Assembly (NCBI GenBank): GCA_964574705.1
Contig: CAZNOO010000003.1
Location: forward strand, 1-64,000
DNA from: JAHIVB01 sp964574705
GTDB lineage: Bacteria; Bacillota_I; Bacilli_A; Izemoplasmatales; Hujiaoplasmataceae
Length of the DNA stretch: 64,000 bases
Direction: 5' to 3'
A program made the position numbers and the translations under genes. Below are positions 15,665 to 24,314 of this stretch, one piece after another. Positions within the stretch are counted from its first letter, which is position 1. Each line of letters starts with the position of its first letter. Under the pieces are notes generated by a model. That model did not search any database and was not told the DNA's origin. It saw only the letters and a program-made list of their open reading frames with translations.

Positions 15665-16906
15665 TTTTCTTTCTTTCGCTTTTCGAATGGCTTTCTCGCA
15701 TTTCATTTTATACGTCAGTCCATCTTTGTATCTTTTGTTTTCTGCCAAAATTTCAATGATTTCACGATTGACGATTCGTTGAAAAAAGAAATTTTGCCAT
15801 TTTATCACATACGGAAGAACATATTGAATCATGTAATCCTTGTATCCGATGGAATCGTTATTGTCTTTGTATTTTAGCATTTCAATATAATTGACCTCAT
15901 CTTTAGGATTCGAAGAGTAATGCGTCTTCAATTGATCTAGCATCTTATCGTAAGATTCACTATCCTCAAGTTTCTTATAATGAAGAGCTTTGATGTACAG
16001 ACTTTCCGGATATAATTCTGTGTTGGGCTGTATCATGTTGAGTTCATCAAGGTGAACAGGTTCAGCAACCGATTTCGTGATAATGTAATGGTGAATCAGA
16101 CTGACCGGTGCGTGTTGATAAATATCTTCATTTAAAGTAAATTGATTTTCTGAACCTTCATACATTCTAAATAGATTTAAGTATAGAGATAACTCTTTGA
16201 CTCTTGACATAATTCCTCTGGAAATAAATATATTTTTTGCATTGTCATACCCATCTCTTGATAGATTGTATTGCTCAAGATGTCCATAAATGATGAATTT
16301 GACATTTTCAAACAATGCAAATACTTCAACTGTCATTGAATGATAATCGCTACATGACTCATAGAGGCTTTTAGCTGTTGCGAAATCTCTTATCATGATG
16401 TTGTAGTAACAAGCAAACAAGGCATAGATTGTAAAGCCGAAGTCTTCAATGACGCACAGATAACGATATAGTTCATCATTGGAGACTTTTGCATTTTGGA
16501 TGTCTCCAGTCAAAACATAATAGCCGAATCTTGAGATGTCAATTAGAATCCCATATTGGTAATCAAGTGAATCGTCAAACAATTTTTTATAGCCCTCTCT
16601 GTCTCCTCTAAAAAAGCAATCTAATGAATTTTCAAGAAGTTCGAGCATTTCTTCAGGGAGGCAGTACTCTTCTGAAGACATGTTTATTCTTTCCATAACC
16701 ATGAACAATGATTCTCTGTTGACCGCTATCGCATTGTGCTCAATTTTCGAAAGATACGTATGAGAGAAAATCCCTTTTGCCAATTCTTCTTGTGTCAGTT
16801 TCAACTCCATTCTTTTTTTTCGAATCAAACTTCCAATCTCCATGTAGTAAAATCGCAGTATTTCTTTTCTTCTTCGTTTTAAATCATTTTGAAATTGTTT
16901 TTCCAT
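15659..16906 (-). CDS. XRE-family HTH regulator with long helical sensor region
   Basis: Residues about 22-75 (MEIGSLIRKKRMELKLTQEE then LAKGIFSHTYLSKIEHN) are an XRE helix-turn-helix. The remaining 340 residues look all-helical with repeated Tyr/Phe-rich pairs, as in TPR-containing Rgg/PlcR-like regulators that bind peptides. No membrane segment. The ATG at 16906 follows AAGGGG. It is alone between two terminators. No small pheromone-type gene is seen next to it, so the peptide-sensing role is only a family-level suggestion. Confidence 0.75.
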   Translation of the reverse strand: MEKQFQNDLKRRRKEILRFYYMEIGSLIRKKRMELKLTQEELAKGIFSHTYLSKIEHNAIAVNRESLFMVMERINMSSEEYCLPEEMLELLENSLDCFFRGDREGYKKLFDDSLDYQYGILIDISRFGYYVLTGDIQNAKVSNDELYRYLCVIEDFGFTIYALFACYYNIMIRDFATAKSLYESCSDYHSMTVEVFALFENVKFIIYGHLEQYNLSRDGYDNAKNIFISRGIMSRVKELSLYLNLFRMYEGSENQFTLNEDIYQHAPVSLIHHYIITKSVAEPVHLDELNMIQPNTELYPESLYIKALHYKKLEDSESYDKMLDQLKTHYSSNPKDEVNYIEMLKYKDNNDSIGYKDYMIQYVLPYVIKWQNFFFQRIVNREIIEILAENKRYKDGLTYKMKCEKAIRKAKERKR

Positions 16907-17044
16907 GTCAATTCCCCTTTGTAATAGTAAATAGAAAATTAAATATTATTTTCTTTTTTTTAAGATATCAAAGACAATTATATCTGAAAATGATTCAAAA
17001 ATAAAGATATATTTTTTGAATAATTCTATTGTTTTCTCAACTTA

Positions 17045-17084
17045 TAAAAAAAAGACACCGGTTTCATCTAGGAAATGGTGTCTT
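17045..17084 (-). terminator. Terminator overlapping the end of nth
   Basis: On the minus strand AAGACACC ... GGTGTCTT (17052-17059 with 17077-17084) plus an inner TTTC/GAAA pair, followed by seven T. The nth stop codon lies inside the hairpin loop. Confidence 0.85.
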
Positions 17085-17705
17085 ACATATGTCAATTAGA
17101 GGGCATTCTGTGCAGTTTGGCGATATTGATTTACAGAAGTATCGTCCGAAGAAAATGAGTTTGTGATGCATTTCGATCCATTGATCTTTTGGAAATTTTC
17201 TCATCAGTTTATCTTCAATTTTGTAGACTGAGTCATCTTTTTTTGCAAGTCCTAGTCTTACGGATACTCTTGACACATGAGTGTCGACTGCAATTCTCGG
17301 TATCTTGTACCATTCGGCAAGAAACACATTTGCGGTTTTCCTGCCTACACCTGGCAATTTCATCAAATCACTTAGTAGATTTGGAAAAATACTTTTATGT
17401 TCTTCATAAACGATTTTTGCCATACCTTGAATGCTTTTCGCTTTGTTTTTATAAAGTCCAAGGTGACGGATGTCTTGTTCCAATAGAGATAATTCAACAT
17501 TCATATAGTCTTCAAAAGTGTGATATTTTTCAAAGAGTTTCAAAGTCACTTGATTGACAGCTAAATCAGTCGTCTGGGCACTTAGAATAATGGCAATCAT
17601 CAATTCAAGTGCGTTCGAATACCGAAGTTCACAATGGGCAAGCGGGTAGAGACGGGTAATTTCTTCATAGACTCTATTTGCGCGATTGTTTAAGATTGAT
17701 CCCAT
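17064..17705 (-). CDS. nth: Endonuclease III (DNA glycosylase/AP lyase)
   Basis: Nth removes oxidised pyrimidines and cuts at the abasic site. The helix-hairpin-helix LPGVGRKTANVFL carries the catalytic Lys, and the catalytic Asp follows in AVDTHVSRVSVRLG. The C-terminal iron-sulfur ligands are C-x6-C-x2-C-x5-C (CKSISPNCTECPLIDIC). 213 aa is normal. It overlaps the end of the dnaD-like gene (ATGGGATCAATCTTAA), matching the dnaD-nth pairing of Bacilli. Confidence 0.96.
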   Translation of the reverse strand: MGSILNNRANRVYEEITRLYPLAHCELRYSNALELMIAIILSAQTTDLAVNQVTLKLFEKYHTFEDYMNVELSLLEQDIRHLGLYKNKAKSIQGMAKIVYEEHKSIFPNLLSDLMKLPGVGRKTANVFLAEWYKIPRIAVDTHVSRVSVRLGLAKKDDSVYKIEDKLMRKFPKDQWIEMHHKLIFFGRYFCKSISPNCTECPLIDICKTPFPR

Positions 17706-18355
17706 GTGTCCAAAAAGGTTTGAAGTGCGGCTGACTTTTCAGTCTTTCCAACCTCTACGTCTTTCTTTTCGACCGCTTTTTTTCTCTTGAGCAAAATAGT
17801 ATCTACGTAACTGATTGAAAAACGGCTTGATTTTAACGCGTCAAATAAGGCTTTCTTAATATCGAGCAGATTATAGGCATCTTGTGAAATCCATTTTGAG
17901 ATGATTTCTACTTCTAAAGGACTCATCTGTTTATGAAACTGAGTTTCGATGATAGAAACAATTTCTTCAATCGGCGAAGAAAACTGTTGAGAATCATTCA
18001 TAATTTCCAAACGAATCTGATTCTCGAGAAAAGCAAGGATTTTCTTAATGGTTTCGTCAAGAAAGAAAACTTCAGTTTCCCTATCGTTTTTCTGCTTTTT
18101 AAGTTGAATTGTCAAATAACCTTTTTTTATCAAACCGTCTAAAATCATCAATAGATCATCTTTGGGGATGGTCATGCTTTTGATGATCTTCGTCGGATTT
18201 AAGAATGTATTTCCTTTTTCCTTTTGATGATAGAGTTCAAGGAGGACCATGGCTTCCAACTCGGAAAGAAGGATATCCTTATAGTGCTTCATCAAAAGTT
18301 TTTCAAAACTTAATATCGATTCGTCAATCAATTTTTTGACTAACTCAATGTTCAT
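17690..18355 (-). CDS. dnaD: DnaD-family primosome protein
   Basis: DnaD helps load the replicative helicase in Firmicutes. The N-terminal half is a winged-helix region (LSELEAMVLLELYHQKEKGN ... DDLLMILDGLIKKGYLTI). The C-terminal DnaD/DnaB2 domain follows with IIETQFHKQMSPLEVEIISK then WISQ and IKKALFDALKSSRFSISYVD, ending in the family's YxxxIL segment. Being next to nth supports the call. The start at 18355 overlaps the region just after the rnc stop and follows GAGGTGTAGG. Confidence 0.9.
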   Translation of the reverse strand: MNIELVKKLIDESILSFEKLLMKHYKDILLSELEAMVLLELYHQKEKGNTFLNPTKIIKSMTIPKDDLLMILDGLIKKGYLTIQLKKQKNDRETEVFFLDETIKKILAFLENQIRLEIMNDSQQFSSPIEEIVSIIETQFHKQMSPLEVEIISKWISQDAYNLLDIKKALFDALKSSRFSISYVDTILLKRKKAVEKKDVEVGKTEKSAALQTFLDTWDQS

Positions 18356-18358
18356 ATC

Positions 18359-19072
18359 CTACACCTCATCATTATGATTCAAATCGGTTTTAGCCAACTT
18401 ATCAAGTGTTTCCTTAGCAGCGTTTTGTTCTGCTTCTTTCTTGGTTTTCCCAGTTCCTTCACCCATAATGATTTCATCATCCATCGTCACTCTCGCAACG
18501 AATTCTCTTTCGTGAGCAGGGCCACTTTCAGAAATGATGTGATAGGATAACGTTCTCTTATCAGACTGTACCAGTTCCTGAAGTTTGCTTTTATAGTCGC
18601 TATCTTCCATATCGAGGTTGTTTCTTATAACCGGAAAGACAACTTTATTTAATACTTTGTATACTTCTTCTAACCCTTTATCTAAAAAAATCGCTCCCAA
18701 AAAGGCTTCAAATGCATCCGCAATCACTGCTGGCTTTTGTCTTCCACCATTTTTTTCTTCGCCTTTTCCCAAAAGAATGAAGTTTTCCAAGCGAAAACTT
18801 TTGGCATACATATATAGACTATGCTCACAAACTTCCTGTGCTCTCTTTTTCGTTAGGACACCCTCTGCTTCATTGATATGTTCAAATAAATATCTCGCAA
18901 CAGCAAGGTCAATGACGGCGTCTCCGATAAATTCTAATCTTTCATTGCTTTTGGTATTATTTTCGTTTGCATATGAAGAATGCGTCATTGAACGTACCAA
19001 AAGATCGAAATTATCGAAATTGAGATTAAACATTTGTTCAAGTTCTTTCAACTTATTCTTCATTGGAATCAT
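18359..19072 (-). CDS. rnc: Ribonuclease III
   Basis: RNase III cuts double-stranded RNA, including rRNA precursors. The catalytic signature NERLEFIGDAVIDLAVARYL is intact, with the second acidic site in DAFEAFLGAIFLDKG. A double-stranded-RNA-binding domain follows (YKSKLQELVQ ... GKTKKEAEQNAAKETLDKLA). The ATG at 19072 (MIPMKNKLKE) is chosen because AGGAG lies 6 bases before it; it overlaps the plsX end by 20 bases, so the two are coupled. acpP, fabD and fabG, which separate these genes in Bacillus, are absent. Confidence 0.97.
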   Translation of the reverse strand: MIPMKNKLKELEQMFNLNFDNFDLLVRSMTHSSYANENNTKSNERLEFIGDAVIDLAVARYLFEHINEAEGVLTKKRAQEVCEHSLYMYAKSFRLENFILLGKGEEKNGGRQKPAVIADAFEAFLGAIFLDKGLEEVYKVLNKVVFPVIRNNLDMEDSDYKSKLQELVQSDKRTLSYHIISESGPAHEREFVARVTMDDEIIMGEGTGKTKKEAEQNAAKETLDKLAKTDLNHNDEV

Positions 19073-20066
19073 CCTTATTCTCCTGCAAGTAACGTTCAAC
19101 CTTAGGGAATACTTCGTTTCTTACAATCGTGGCTGCTTGTCGGATTCCATTATAAAAGCCATACGCTTTGGAAGCGCCTTGTGCTTTGATGACGGGACGA
19201 TAAAGTCCGTAAATCAAAGCTCCACCGATTTCTTCGGCAGAGATAGCCTTCTTAAAGTTTTTTAGGTTTTTCATTGCAAAAAGCGCGCCAATCTTTCCAA
19301 AAATAGAAGATTTGAGCTCTTTCTTTAAAATAACGCCCATTCCCTTAGCTGTTCCTTCGACCGTTTTCATGACAATGTTTGCCGTGAATCCATCACTGAT
19401 TAAAATGTCACAAGGTGGGTCAAGAACCATTTTGGGTTCAACGTTTCCATAAAATTCAAATAGTTTAGTCTCTTTAAACAACTGATATACTTCTTTATCC
19501 AGTTCTCTTCCTTTTCCTTCTTCGGTTCCAATGTTGATTAATCCGACAACTGGTTTTTCACGACCCAAGACCTCTTTTGCATAGACACATGCAAAATACG
19601 CTTGTTGAAGCATATGTTCAGGACGAATCTCTAAATTCGCTCCGCTGTCCAAAAGAATCGTGGGTCTGCCTGAAACGCTTGGTAATACTGGTGCGATGGC
19701 AGTTCTTTTAAATCCATGCATTCTTCTGACCAATATATGAGCTCCTGAAATCAGTGCTTGTGTTGCTCCACTGCTGACAACTGCATCATTTTGGTCCTTT
19801 CTTAAGCTAGAAAGAGCCATTGACATTGAAGCTTCAGGGTGTTCTTTAATGGTTTTGATTGGGTTTTTCTCCCCCATCGGTATTACGTAGCCACTTTGAA
19901 TGATATGGATTCTCTCTTCATTCGTAAGATATTTACGGATTTCAGTTTCGTCACCATATAGGTTGATTTCAATGTCAGGTATTTTTTTAATCGCGAGCAT
20001 CGATCCTTCGACTTGTTCTTTGGGGGCGTAATCTCCGCCCATTGCATCTACGCCAATTCTAATCAT
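19053..20066 (-). CDS. plsX: Phosphate acyltransferase PlsX
   Basis: PlsX makes acyl-phosphate from acyl-ACP (or moves acyl groups the other way) for phospholipid synthesis. It begins MIRIGVDAMGGDYAP, the family signature, with SGATQALISGAHILV, PTILLDSGAN and ISDGFTANIVMKTVEGTAKG further on. 337 aa is normal. The ATG at 20066 follows AGGTG. FapR, which precedes plsX in Bacilli, is not present, and acpP is not near. Confidence 0.97.
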   Translation of the reverse strand: MIRIGVDAMGGDYAPKEQVEGSMLAIKKIPDIEINLYGDETEIRKYLTNEERIHIIQSGYVIPMGEKNPIKTIKEHPEASMSMALSSLRKDQNDAVVSSGATQALISGAHILVRRMHGFKRTAIAPVLPSVSGRPTILLDSGANLEIRPEHMLQQAYFACVYAKEVLGREKPVVGLINIGTEEGKGRELDKEVYQLFKETKLFEFYGNVEPKMVLDPPCDILISDGFTANIVMKTVEGTAKGMGVILKKELKSSIFGKIGALFAMKNLKNFKKAISAEEIGGALIYGLYRPVIKAQGASKAYGFYNGIRQAATIVRNEVFPKVERYLQENKDDSNEE

Positions 20067-20096
20067 ATATTTACACCTCGTATATTTTCAAACAAT

Positions 20097-20125
20097 AGTA
20101 TATCATAATTTAATCCAAATGATAA
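20097..20125 (-). promoter_or_regulatory. Promoter of plsX-rnc-dnaD-nth
   Basis: On the minus strand TTATCA (complement of 20120-20125), 17 bases, TGA-TATACT (-10 complement of 20097-20102) with an extended -10. The -35 lies inside the end of recG. Confidence 0.6.
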
Positions 20126-22110
20126 GAGTCAAGTGTGTTTGTGATTCTATTCCGCATCGCCAAGCTTTTTGGGTCATTTGACTTCAAAATTTCGGATGCG
20201 TCTTCAATAGCCGATTGAATTAAGTACTGATCCATTACGAAATTAGCCATCTTGAATCTTGGAATTCCTGTTTGTTCTTCTCCAAAAATCTGACCAGGTC
20301 CTCGGTATTTGAGATCCGCTTCGCTGATTTCAAACCCATCGTTTGTTTTGCATAGGATTTCGAGCCTGTTTTCGTCTTCCAATAACCCATCATGAATTAA
20401 ATGGCAATAGGCTTGAGATTGGCTTCTTCTGACCCTTCCTCGCAATTGGTGCAATTGGGATAATCCGAATCTATTGGCATTGAGTATCGTCATGAAAGTG
20501 GCGTTTGGAACATTGAGTCCAACTTCAACAACTGTCGTCGACACTAAAACTTGAATCTTGTTTTGATAGAAGAGGTTCAAGACATTCTCTTTTTCTTGAC
20601 TCTTCATTTTTCCGTGCAATACACCTATTTTTACTTCTTTTGGCAATCCGGAAGAAACAATCATGTAGGCTTCATCAATTGATATGGAGTTCGATTCCTC
20701 ATTTTCTTGAATCAATGGAACAATAACGTAACACTGATGTTCTTTCTTTATTTCTTCTTCCATTTTAGAAAGTGTCTTATTTAGATTTTCATAGGGAGCC
20801 ATTTCAGTGATGATTGGCGGTCTTCCTGGTGGGATGGAGTGAATGGAGGAGATATCCATATCCTTAAAAATCGTGATGGCAAGAGTTCTTGGAATCGGTG
20901 TTGCGCTCATGAACAGAACATCCGGAGAAAGTCCTTTTTGACGAAGAGATTTTCGTTGATTTACACCAAATCGATGCTGTTCGTCGATAACGACAAATCC
21001 AAGTCGATGAAATGCGACGTTTTCTTGAATCAATGAATGTGTCCCAATCAATAAATCGATTTTCCCATTCTTCAACTCTTGGAGGATGGATTCTCTTTCT
21101 TTACCTATTACGCTACTACTAAGAAATGCAGTTTTGACATGAAACGGGTCAAGATACTGTTTTAAAGTCGCTTCATGCTGTATCGCCAAGAGCTCAGTTG
21201 GGGCCATTAATGCGACTTGTTCCCCGCCCGTAATGACTGCGTATATTGCAATTGCAGCACATACGGTTTTCCCAGACCCTGTGTCTCCTTGAAGAAGTCG
21301 GTTCATCTGACGATTGGATTTTAAGTCTCGAAAAATGTCATTTGTCGCTGCCTTTTGATCTTCAGTCAATACGAAAGGCAAAGTTGAAATAAAATCTTTT
21401 ACCTTCTGGATATCGTATGTTTTTCTTCTGATAAACGCCTCGCGGTGTTCCTGTTTCATGATTTCAAGTTTTAAGAAAAATGAAATCAATTCTTCATACT
21501 TAATCCTGTTTTGAGATATTTCAACTTCCAAGAGTGTATTCGGATGATGCACAACTTGGAAAAACCGATTCATGTCAGGAAGATGATTCTTTTTCAGTAT
21601 AAACTCTGGTAATGTTTCTTCTATTTTAACAAACTCGTTTTGAAGGGCATAATCAATCCATTTGGACAAGAGTTTACTGGAGAGTCCTTCTAATTTATAT
21701 TCTGGAATGATTCCCTCTAGATAATTGTGTCGTTTGACAATATCGCTCGCTAAAAATTGAGAAGGAGTTTGAAATCTTCCGGTGATGACGAGTGTGTCTT
21801 CGATTGAAAGATTATTTTTCAAAAATTCGCGGTTAAAGATCGAAACGTCAATGGACTTGTCTTCAATCAGCATCTGAAGTTTCATCTTAGTTAGTTTTTT
21901 TCGGATATAATAAACAAGGGGATTTTTAGTTAAAGTCCCCTCTAAAGTGATTTCTTCATTTATTGTCATGTTATGAATTGATTTGATTTCGTTCAGTCTG
22001 TACTTAGATGGATAAGTCTTAACCAAATCGTCCACATCCATGATTCGATTCTGTTTTAGTTTCTCGAGGGACGTTTTTCCGATTCCCTTGATATTAATCA
22101 GCTCAGCCAT
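20110..22110 (-). CDS. recG: ATP-dependent DNA helicase RecG
   Basis: RecG reverses stalled forks and remodels branched DNA. The N-terminal wedge/OB domain comes first. Helicase motifs are intact: LLQGDTGSGKTVCA (Walker A), DEQHRFGV (DExH), MSATPIPRTLAI and QLRGRVRRSQ, with the C-terminal GPGQIFGEEQTG. The ATG at 22110 (MAELINIKGIG) follows AGGTGATGAG and gives 666 aa; the frame could begin 15 codons earlier but without a good site. It follows fakA by 51 bases, the usual Bacillus order. Confidence 0.96.
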   Translation of the reverse strand: MAELINIKGIGKTSLEKLKQNRIMDVDDLVKTYPSKYRLNEIKSIHNMTINEEITLEGTLTKNPLVYYIRKKLTKMKLQMLIEDKSIDVSIFNREFLKNNLSIEDTLVITGRFQTPSQFLASDIVKRHNYLEGIIPEYKLEGLSSKLLSKWIDYALQNEFVKIEETLPEFILKKNHLPDMNRFFQVVHHPNTLLEVEISQNRIKYEELISFFLKLEIMKQEHREAFIRRKTYDIQKVKDFISTLPFVLTEDQKAATNDIFRDLKSNRQMNRLLQGDTGSGKTVCAAIAIYAVITGGEQVALMAPTELLAIQHEATLKQYLDPFHVKTAFLSSSVIGKERESILQELKNGKIDLLIGTHSLIQENVAFHRLGFVVIDEQHRFGVNQRKSLRQKGLSPDVLFMSATPIPRTLAITIFKDMDISSIHSIPPGRPPIITEMAPYENLNKTLSKMEEEIKKEHQCYVIVPLIQENEESNSISIDEAYMIVSSGLPKEVKIGVLHGKMKSQEKENVLNLFYQNKIQVLVSTTVVEVGLNVPNATFMTILNANRFGLSQLHQLRGRVRRSQSQAYCHLIHDGLLEDENRLEILCKTNDGFEISEADLKYRGPGQIFGEEQTGIPRFKMANFVMDQYLIQSAIEDASEILKSNDPKSLAMRNRITNTLDSYHLD

Positions 22111-22161
22111 CTCATCACCTACGTTTACTATATACAAAAAAAGAGTATTTTTCAATACCCT

Positions 22162-23829
22162 TTATTCAACTGATATAATATAGGAATAAATATCTTGTCC
22201 ACCGTGTATAATTTCGATTTCAACTGAATGGTCACTTTCAATCATTTCGGTGAGTGAAAATACTTCTTCTTCAGGAACACCGCTTCCAACCATGATGGTG
22301 ATGATTTCAGATTTTTGATCAATCATCGAAGAAACTAATGTTTTAATCGTTTCTTTACGGGAAGGATTCGAAATGATAATTTTACCATCGAAGATGCCCA
22401 TAAAGTCGTCTTTATTGATAATTGTGCCATTATTGACACTTTCGCGAATCGCGTAAGTGACTTCTCCGGTTTTAACGTTTTTAATGTGATTTGTCATTTC
22501 TTCCAAATTTGTCGCTACGTCTTGTGTTGCGTCAAACATTGTAAGAGCGGCGTATCCTTGGGCAATTGTTTTTGCCGGAAGAACATGCACTTCTTTATCT
22601 TCAATGATTTTAGCAGCGGTTTCCGCTGATAGTAATACATTCTTATTGTTTGGAATTAAAATGATGTAATCTGCATTAATGGTATTGCATGCGTTGACGA
22701 AGTCTTCAATCGAAGGATTCATTGTTTGCCCACCAGCAATGATATAATCGCATCCCATTTCAATGAAGGTTTCTTTTAGCCCTTCGCCATTGACGACGGC
22801 AACCAAAGCATACTTCTTCTTCATTTTAGGAGCGACACCATAAGAATGGTCATGCCCGCATTCACATGTGTCTTCAACAGGTTGATGGATCAATACTTCT
22901 GTATGTTGTAAAGTCATATTTTCAATTTTGATGTTAATAAAGTGTCCCCAGTGTTGCGCTAAGTTTAAAGCATCTCCTGGAGTCTTCGTATGTACGTGTA
23001 CTTTTAAAATGTTTTCATCTTGAACAACAACCAAAGAATCACCAAGTCCAGAAATCATTTCAGTGAAATCTTTTTGGCTGAACTCATCCATTTTTTCGAT
23101 TTCCATGATAAATTCTGTACAATATCCCCAATCGATGTCCCCAGAAAAAGACTGTAAATTCATATGGTTCATTTTCGGTTCTAATTGTTGATCTTTCGCT
23201 TGTTCATAAACTTTGCCTTTTAAAGCATCGGACATTCCCATAACGATTTCAATATACCCTGCGCCACCGGAATCAATGACTCCAACTTCTTTTAAAATCG
23301 GCAATAGGTCCGGCGTCCTTTCTAGAGAAGCATTTAGTTCTTCAAGATAGATGTCGAAGAATTCTTCAAAATCTTTTGCATCTTGAGCAACTGAAACAAC
23401 ACGATCTGCGCCTTCTCTTGCGACAGTTAATATGGTTCCTTCGACAGGATTAATGACTGCGGAGTACGCTTGTTCCACGCCTTTTCTTAAAGCGAGTGAA
23501 AAGCCAACCAAGTCGACAGTGTCTAGTCCTTTTAACCCCGCTGCCAACCCACTGAAAAGTTGTGATAAGATAACCCCTGAATTCCCTCTAGCCCCCATTA
23601 ACATTCCACGGGCAAGCAATTTTGCCATCGATCCGATTGAAGGTTCTTCAATGGTTAAAACTGCCTTTGCGCCAGCATTCATTGTCGCTGACATATTTGA
23701 ACCAGTATCTCCATCTGGAACAGGAAATACATTCAGTTGATTGATTCTTTCCATATTGTTTCTTAATTTGATACTTCCATTGACGATTAGCTGCTTCAGT
23801 CGATTGCCATCTAAGACAAGTGTATCCAT
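22162..23829 (-). CDS. fakA: Fatty acid kinase A subunit (DAK/DhaL-domain protein, YloV)
   Basis: FakA phosphorylates fatty acids held by a FakB (DegV) protein so that PlsX/PlsY can use exogenous lipid. The DhaL kinase domain is N-terminal, with the Mg-binding loop NVFPVPDGDTGSNMSATMN and MLMGARGNSGVILSQL. A middle domain with DSGGAGYIEIVMGM and the C-terminal YloV domain follow. The ATG at 23829 follows GGGGGG. The Asp23-like yloU, usually just upstream, is absent. No DegV/FakB is in the window. Placed with plsX and recG, this locus handles incoming fatty acids. Confidence 0.93.
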   Translation of the reverse strand: MDTLVLDGNRLKQLIVNGSIKLRNNMERINQLNVFPVPDGDTGSNMSATMNAGAKAVLTIEEPSIGSMAKLLARGMLMGARGNSGVILSQLFSGLAAGLKGLDTVDLVGFSLALRKGVEQAYSAVINPVEGTILTVAREGADRVVSVAQDAKDFEEFFDIYLEELNASLERTPDLLPILKEVGVIDSGGAGYIEIVMGMSDALKGKVYEQAKDQQLEPKMNHMNLQSFSGDIDWGYCTEFIMEIEKMDEFSQKDFTEMISGLGDSLVVVQDENILKVHVHTKTPGDALNLAQHWGHFINIKIENMTLQHTEVLIHQPVEDTCECGHDHSYGVAPKMKKKYALVAVVNGEGLKETFIEMGCDYIIAGGQTMNPSIEDFVNACNTINADYIILIPNNKNVLLSAETAAKIIEDKEVHVLPAKTIAQGYAALTMFDATQDVATNLEEMTNHIKNVKTGEVTYAIRESVNNGTIINKDDFMGIFDGKIIISNPSRKETIKTLVSSMIDQKSEIITIMVGSGVPEEEVFSLTEMIESDHSVEIEIIHGGQDIYSYIISVE

Positions 23830-23851
23830 ATTTGCCCCCCATATTTGCATG

Positions 23852-23898
23852 ATTATATACGATTATATTGCTTTAATTTCTTTGTTTGAATTTCAAAC
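23852..23898 (-). promoter_or_regulatory. fakA promoter region with FabT-box-like palindrome
   Basis: Two TATAAT elements (complements of 23852-23857 and 23862-23867) precede fakA. GTTTGAATTTCAAAC (23884-23898) is a near-perfect palindrome containing TTTGA-N3-TCAAA, the layout of the FabT operator, and it overlaps the -35 area of the upstream promoter. Binding by a FabT-like MarR protein is inference. Confidence 0.5.
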
Positions 23899-24029
23899 CA
23901 AAAAAGCAATAACATTTTATCATATAGGTAAGCAAAATGCAACGATTTTAGCCTTTCCTTACAACCTTACCGCATGTCTTGGAAAAAAAAGTAAATTTTA
24001 CTTGCATTTTAGCCCTCTGACTGTTAAAA

Positions 24030-24035
24030 TATAAT
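24030..24035 (+). promoter_or_regulatory. -10 element of rpmB
   Basis: TATAAT, 33 bases before the rpmB start. A TTGCAT at 24002-24007 is too far (22-base spacer) to be a standard -35. Confidence 0.5.
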
Positions 24036-24068
24036 ATGCTGAAATCTTTACAGAAACGGAGTGATATC

Positions 24069-24260
24069 ATGCCAAGAGTATGTGCAATAACAGGTAAAAA
24101 ATTCATGTCAGGTAACCAACGTTCTCATTCCATGCATGCGACTAGAAAGCTGTGGAAGGCGAACTTACAAAAAGTACGTATCGTCGATGAAAACGGTCAA
24201 GTTAAACGGGTATACGTTTCTGCTAGGGCGTTGAAGAGCGGTAAAGTAACAAGAGCTTAA
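24069..24260 (+). CDS. rpmB: 50S ribosomal protein L28
   Basis: A 63-aa basic protein starting MPRVCAITGKKFMSGNQRSH. That N-terminus and the C-terminal RVYVSARALKSGKVTRA are L28 signatures. Only one Cys remains, so it is the zinc-free form. The ATG at 24069 follows CGGAGTGA. It is divergent from fakA, exactly as in Bacillus. Confidence 0.97.
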   Translation: MPRVCAITGKKFMSGNQRSHSMHATRKLWKANLQKVRIVDENGQVKRVYVSARALKSGKVTRA

Positions 24261-24277
24261 CAAGAATTTGCCAAAAT

Positions 24278-24305
24278 AAAAGGCCTTCGCTTGAAGGCCT
24301 TTTTT
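24278..24305. terminator. Bidirectional terminator between rpmB and the protease genes
   Basis: AAAAGGCCTTC, loop GCTT, GAAGGCCTTTT, with T-runs on both strands; it ends both rpmB (plus) and the HtrA-like pair (minus). Confidence 0.92.
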
Positions 24306-24314
24306 CATGTTTTA

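Noticed and set aside
18618..19265. 215-aa plus-strand frame antisense to rnc and plsX
   Set aside because: Both genes on the minus strand are intact and overlap normally; no start signals on the plus strand.
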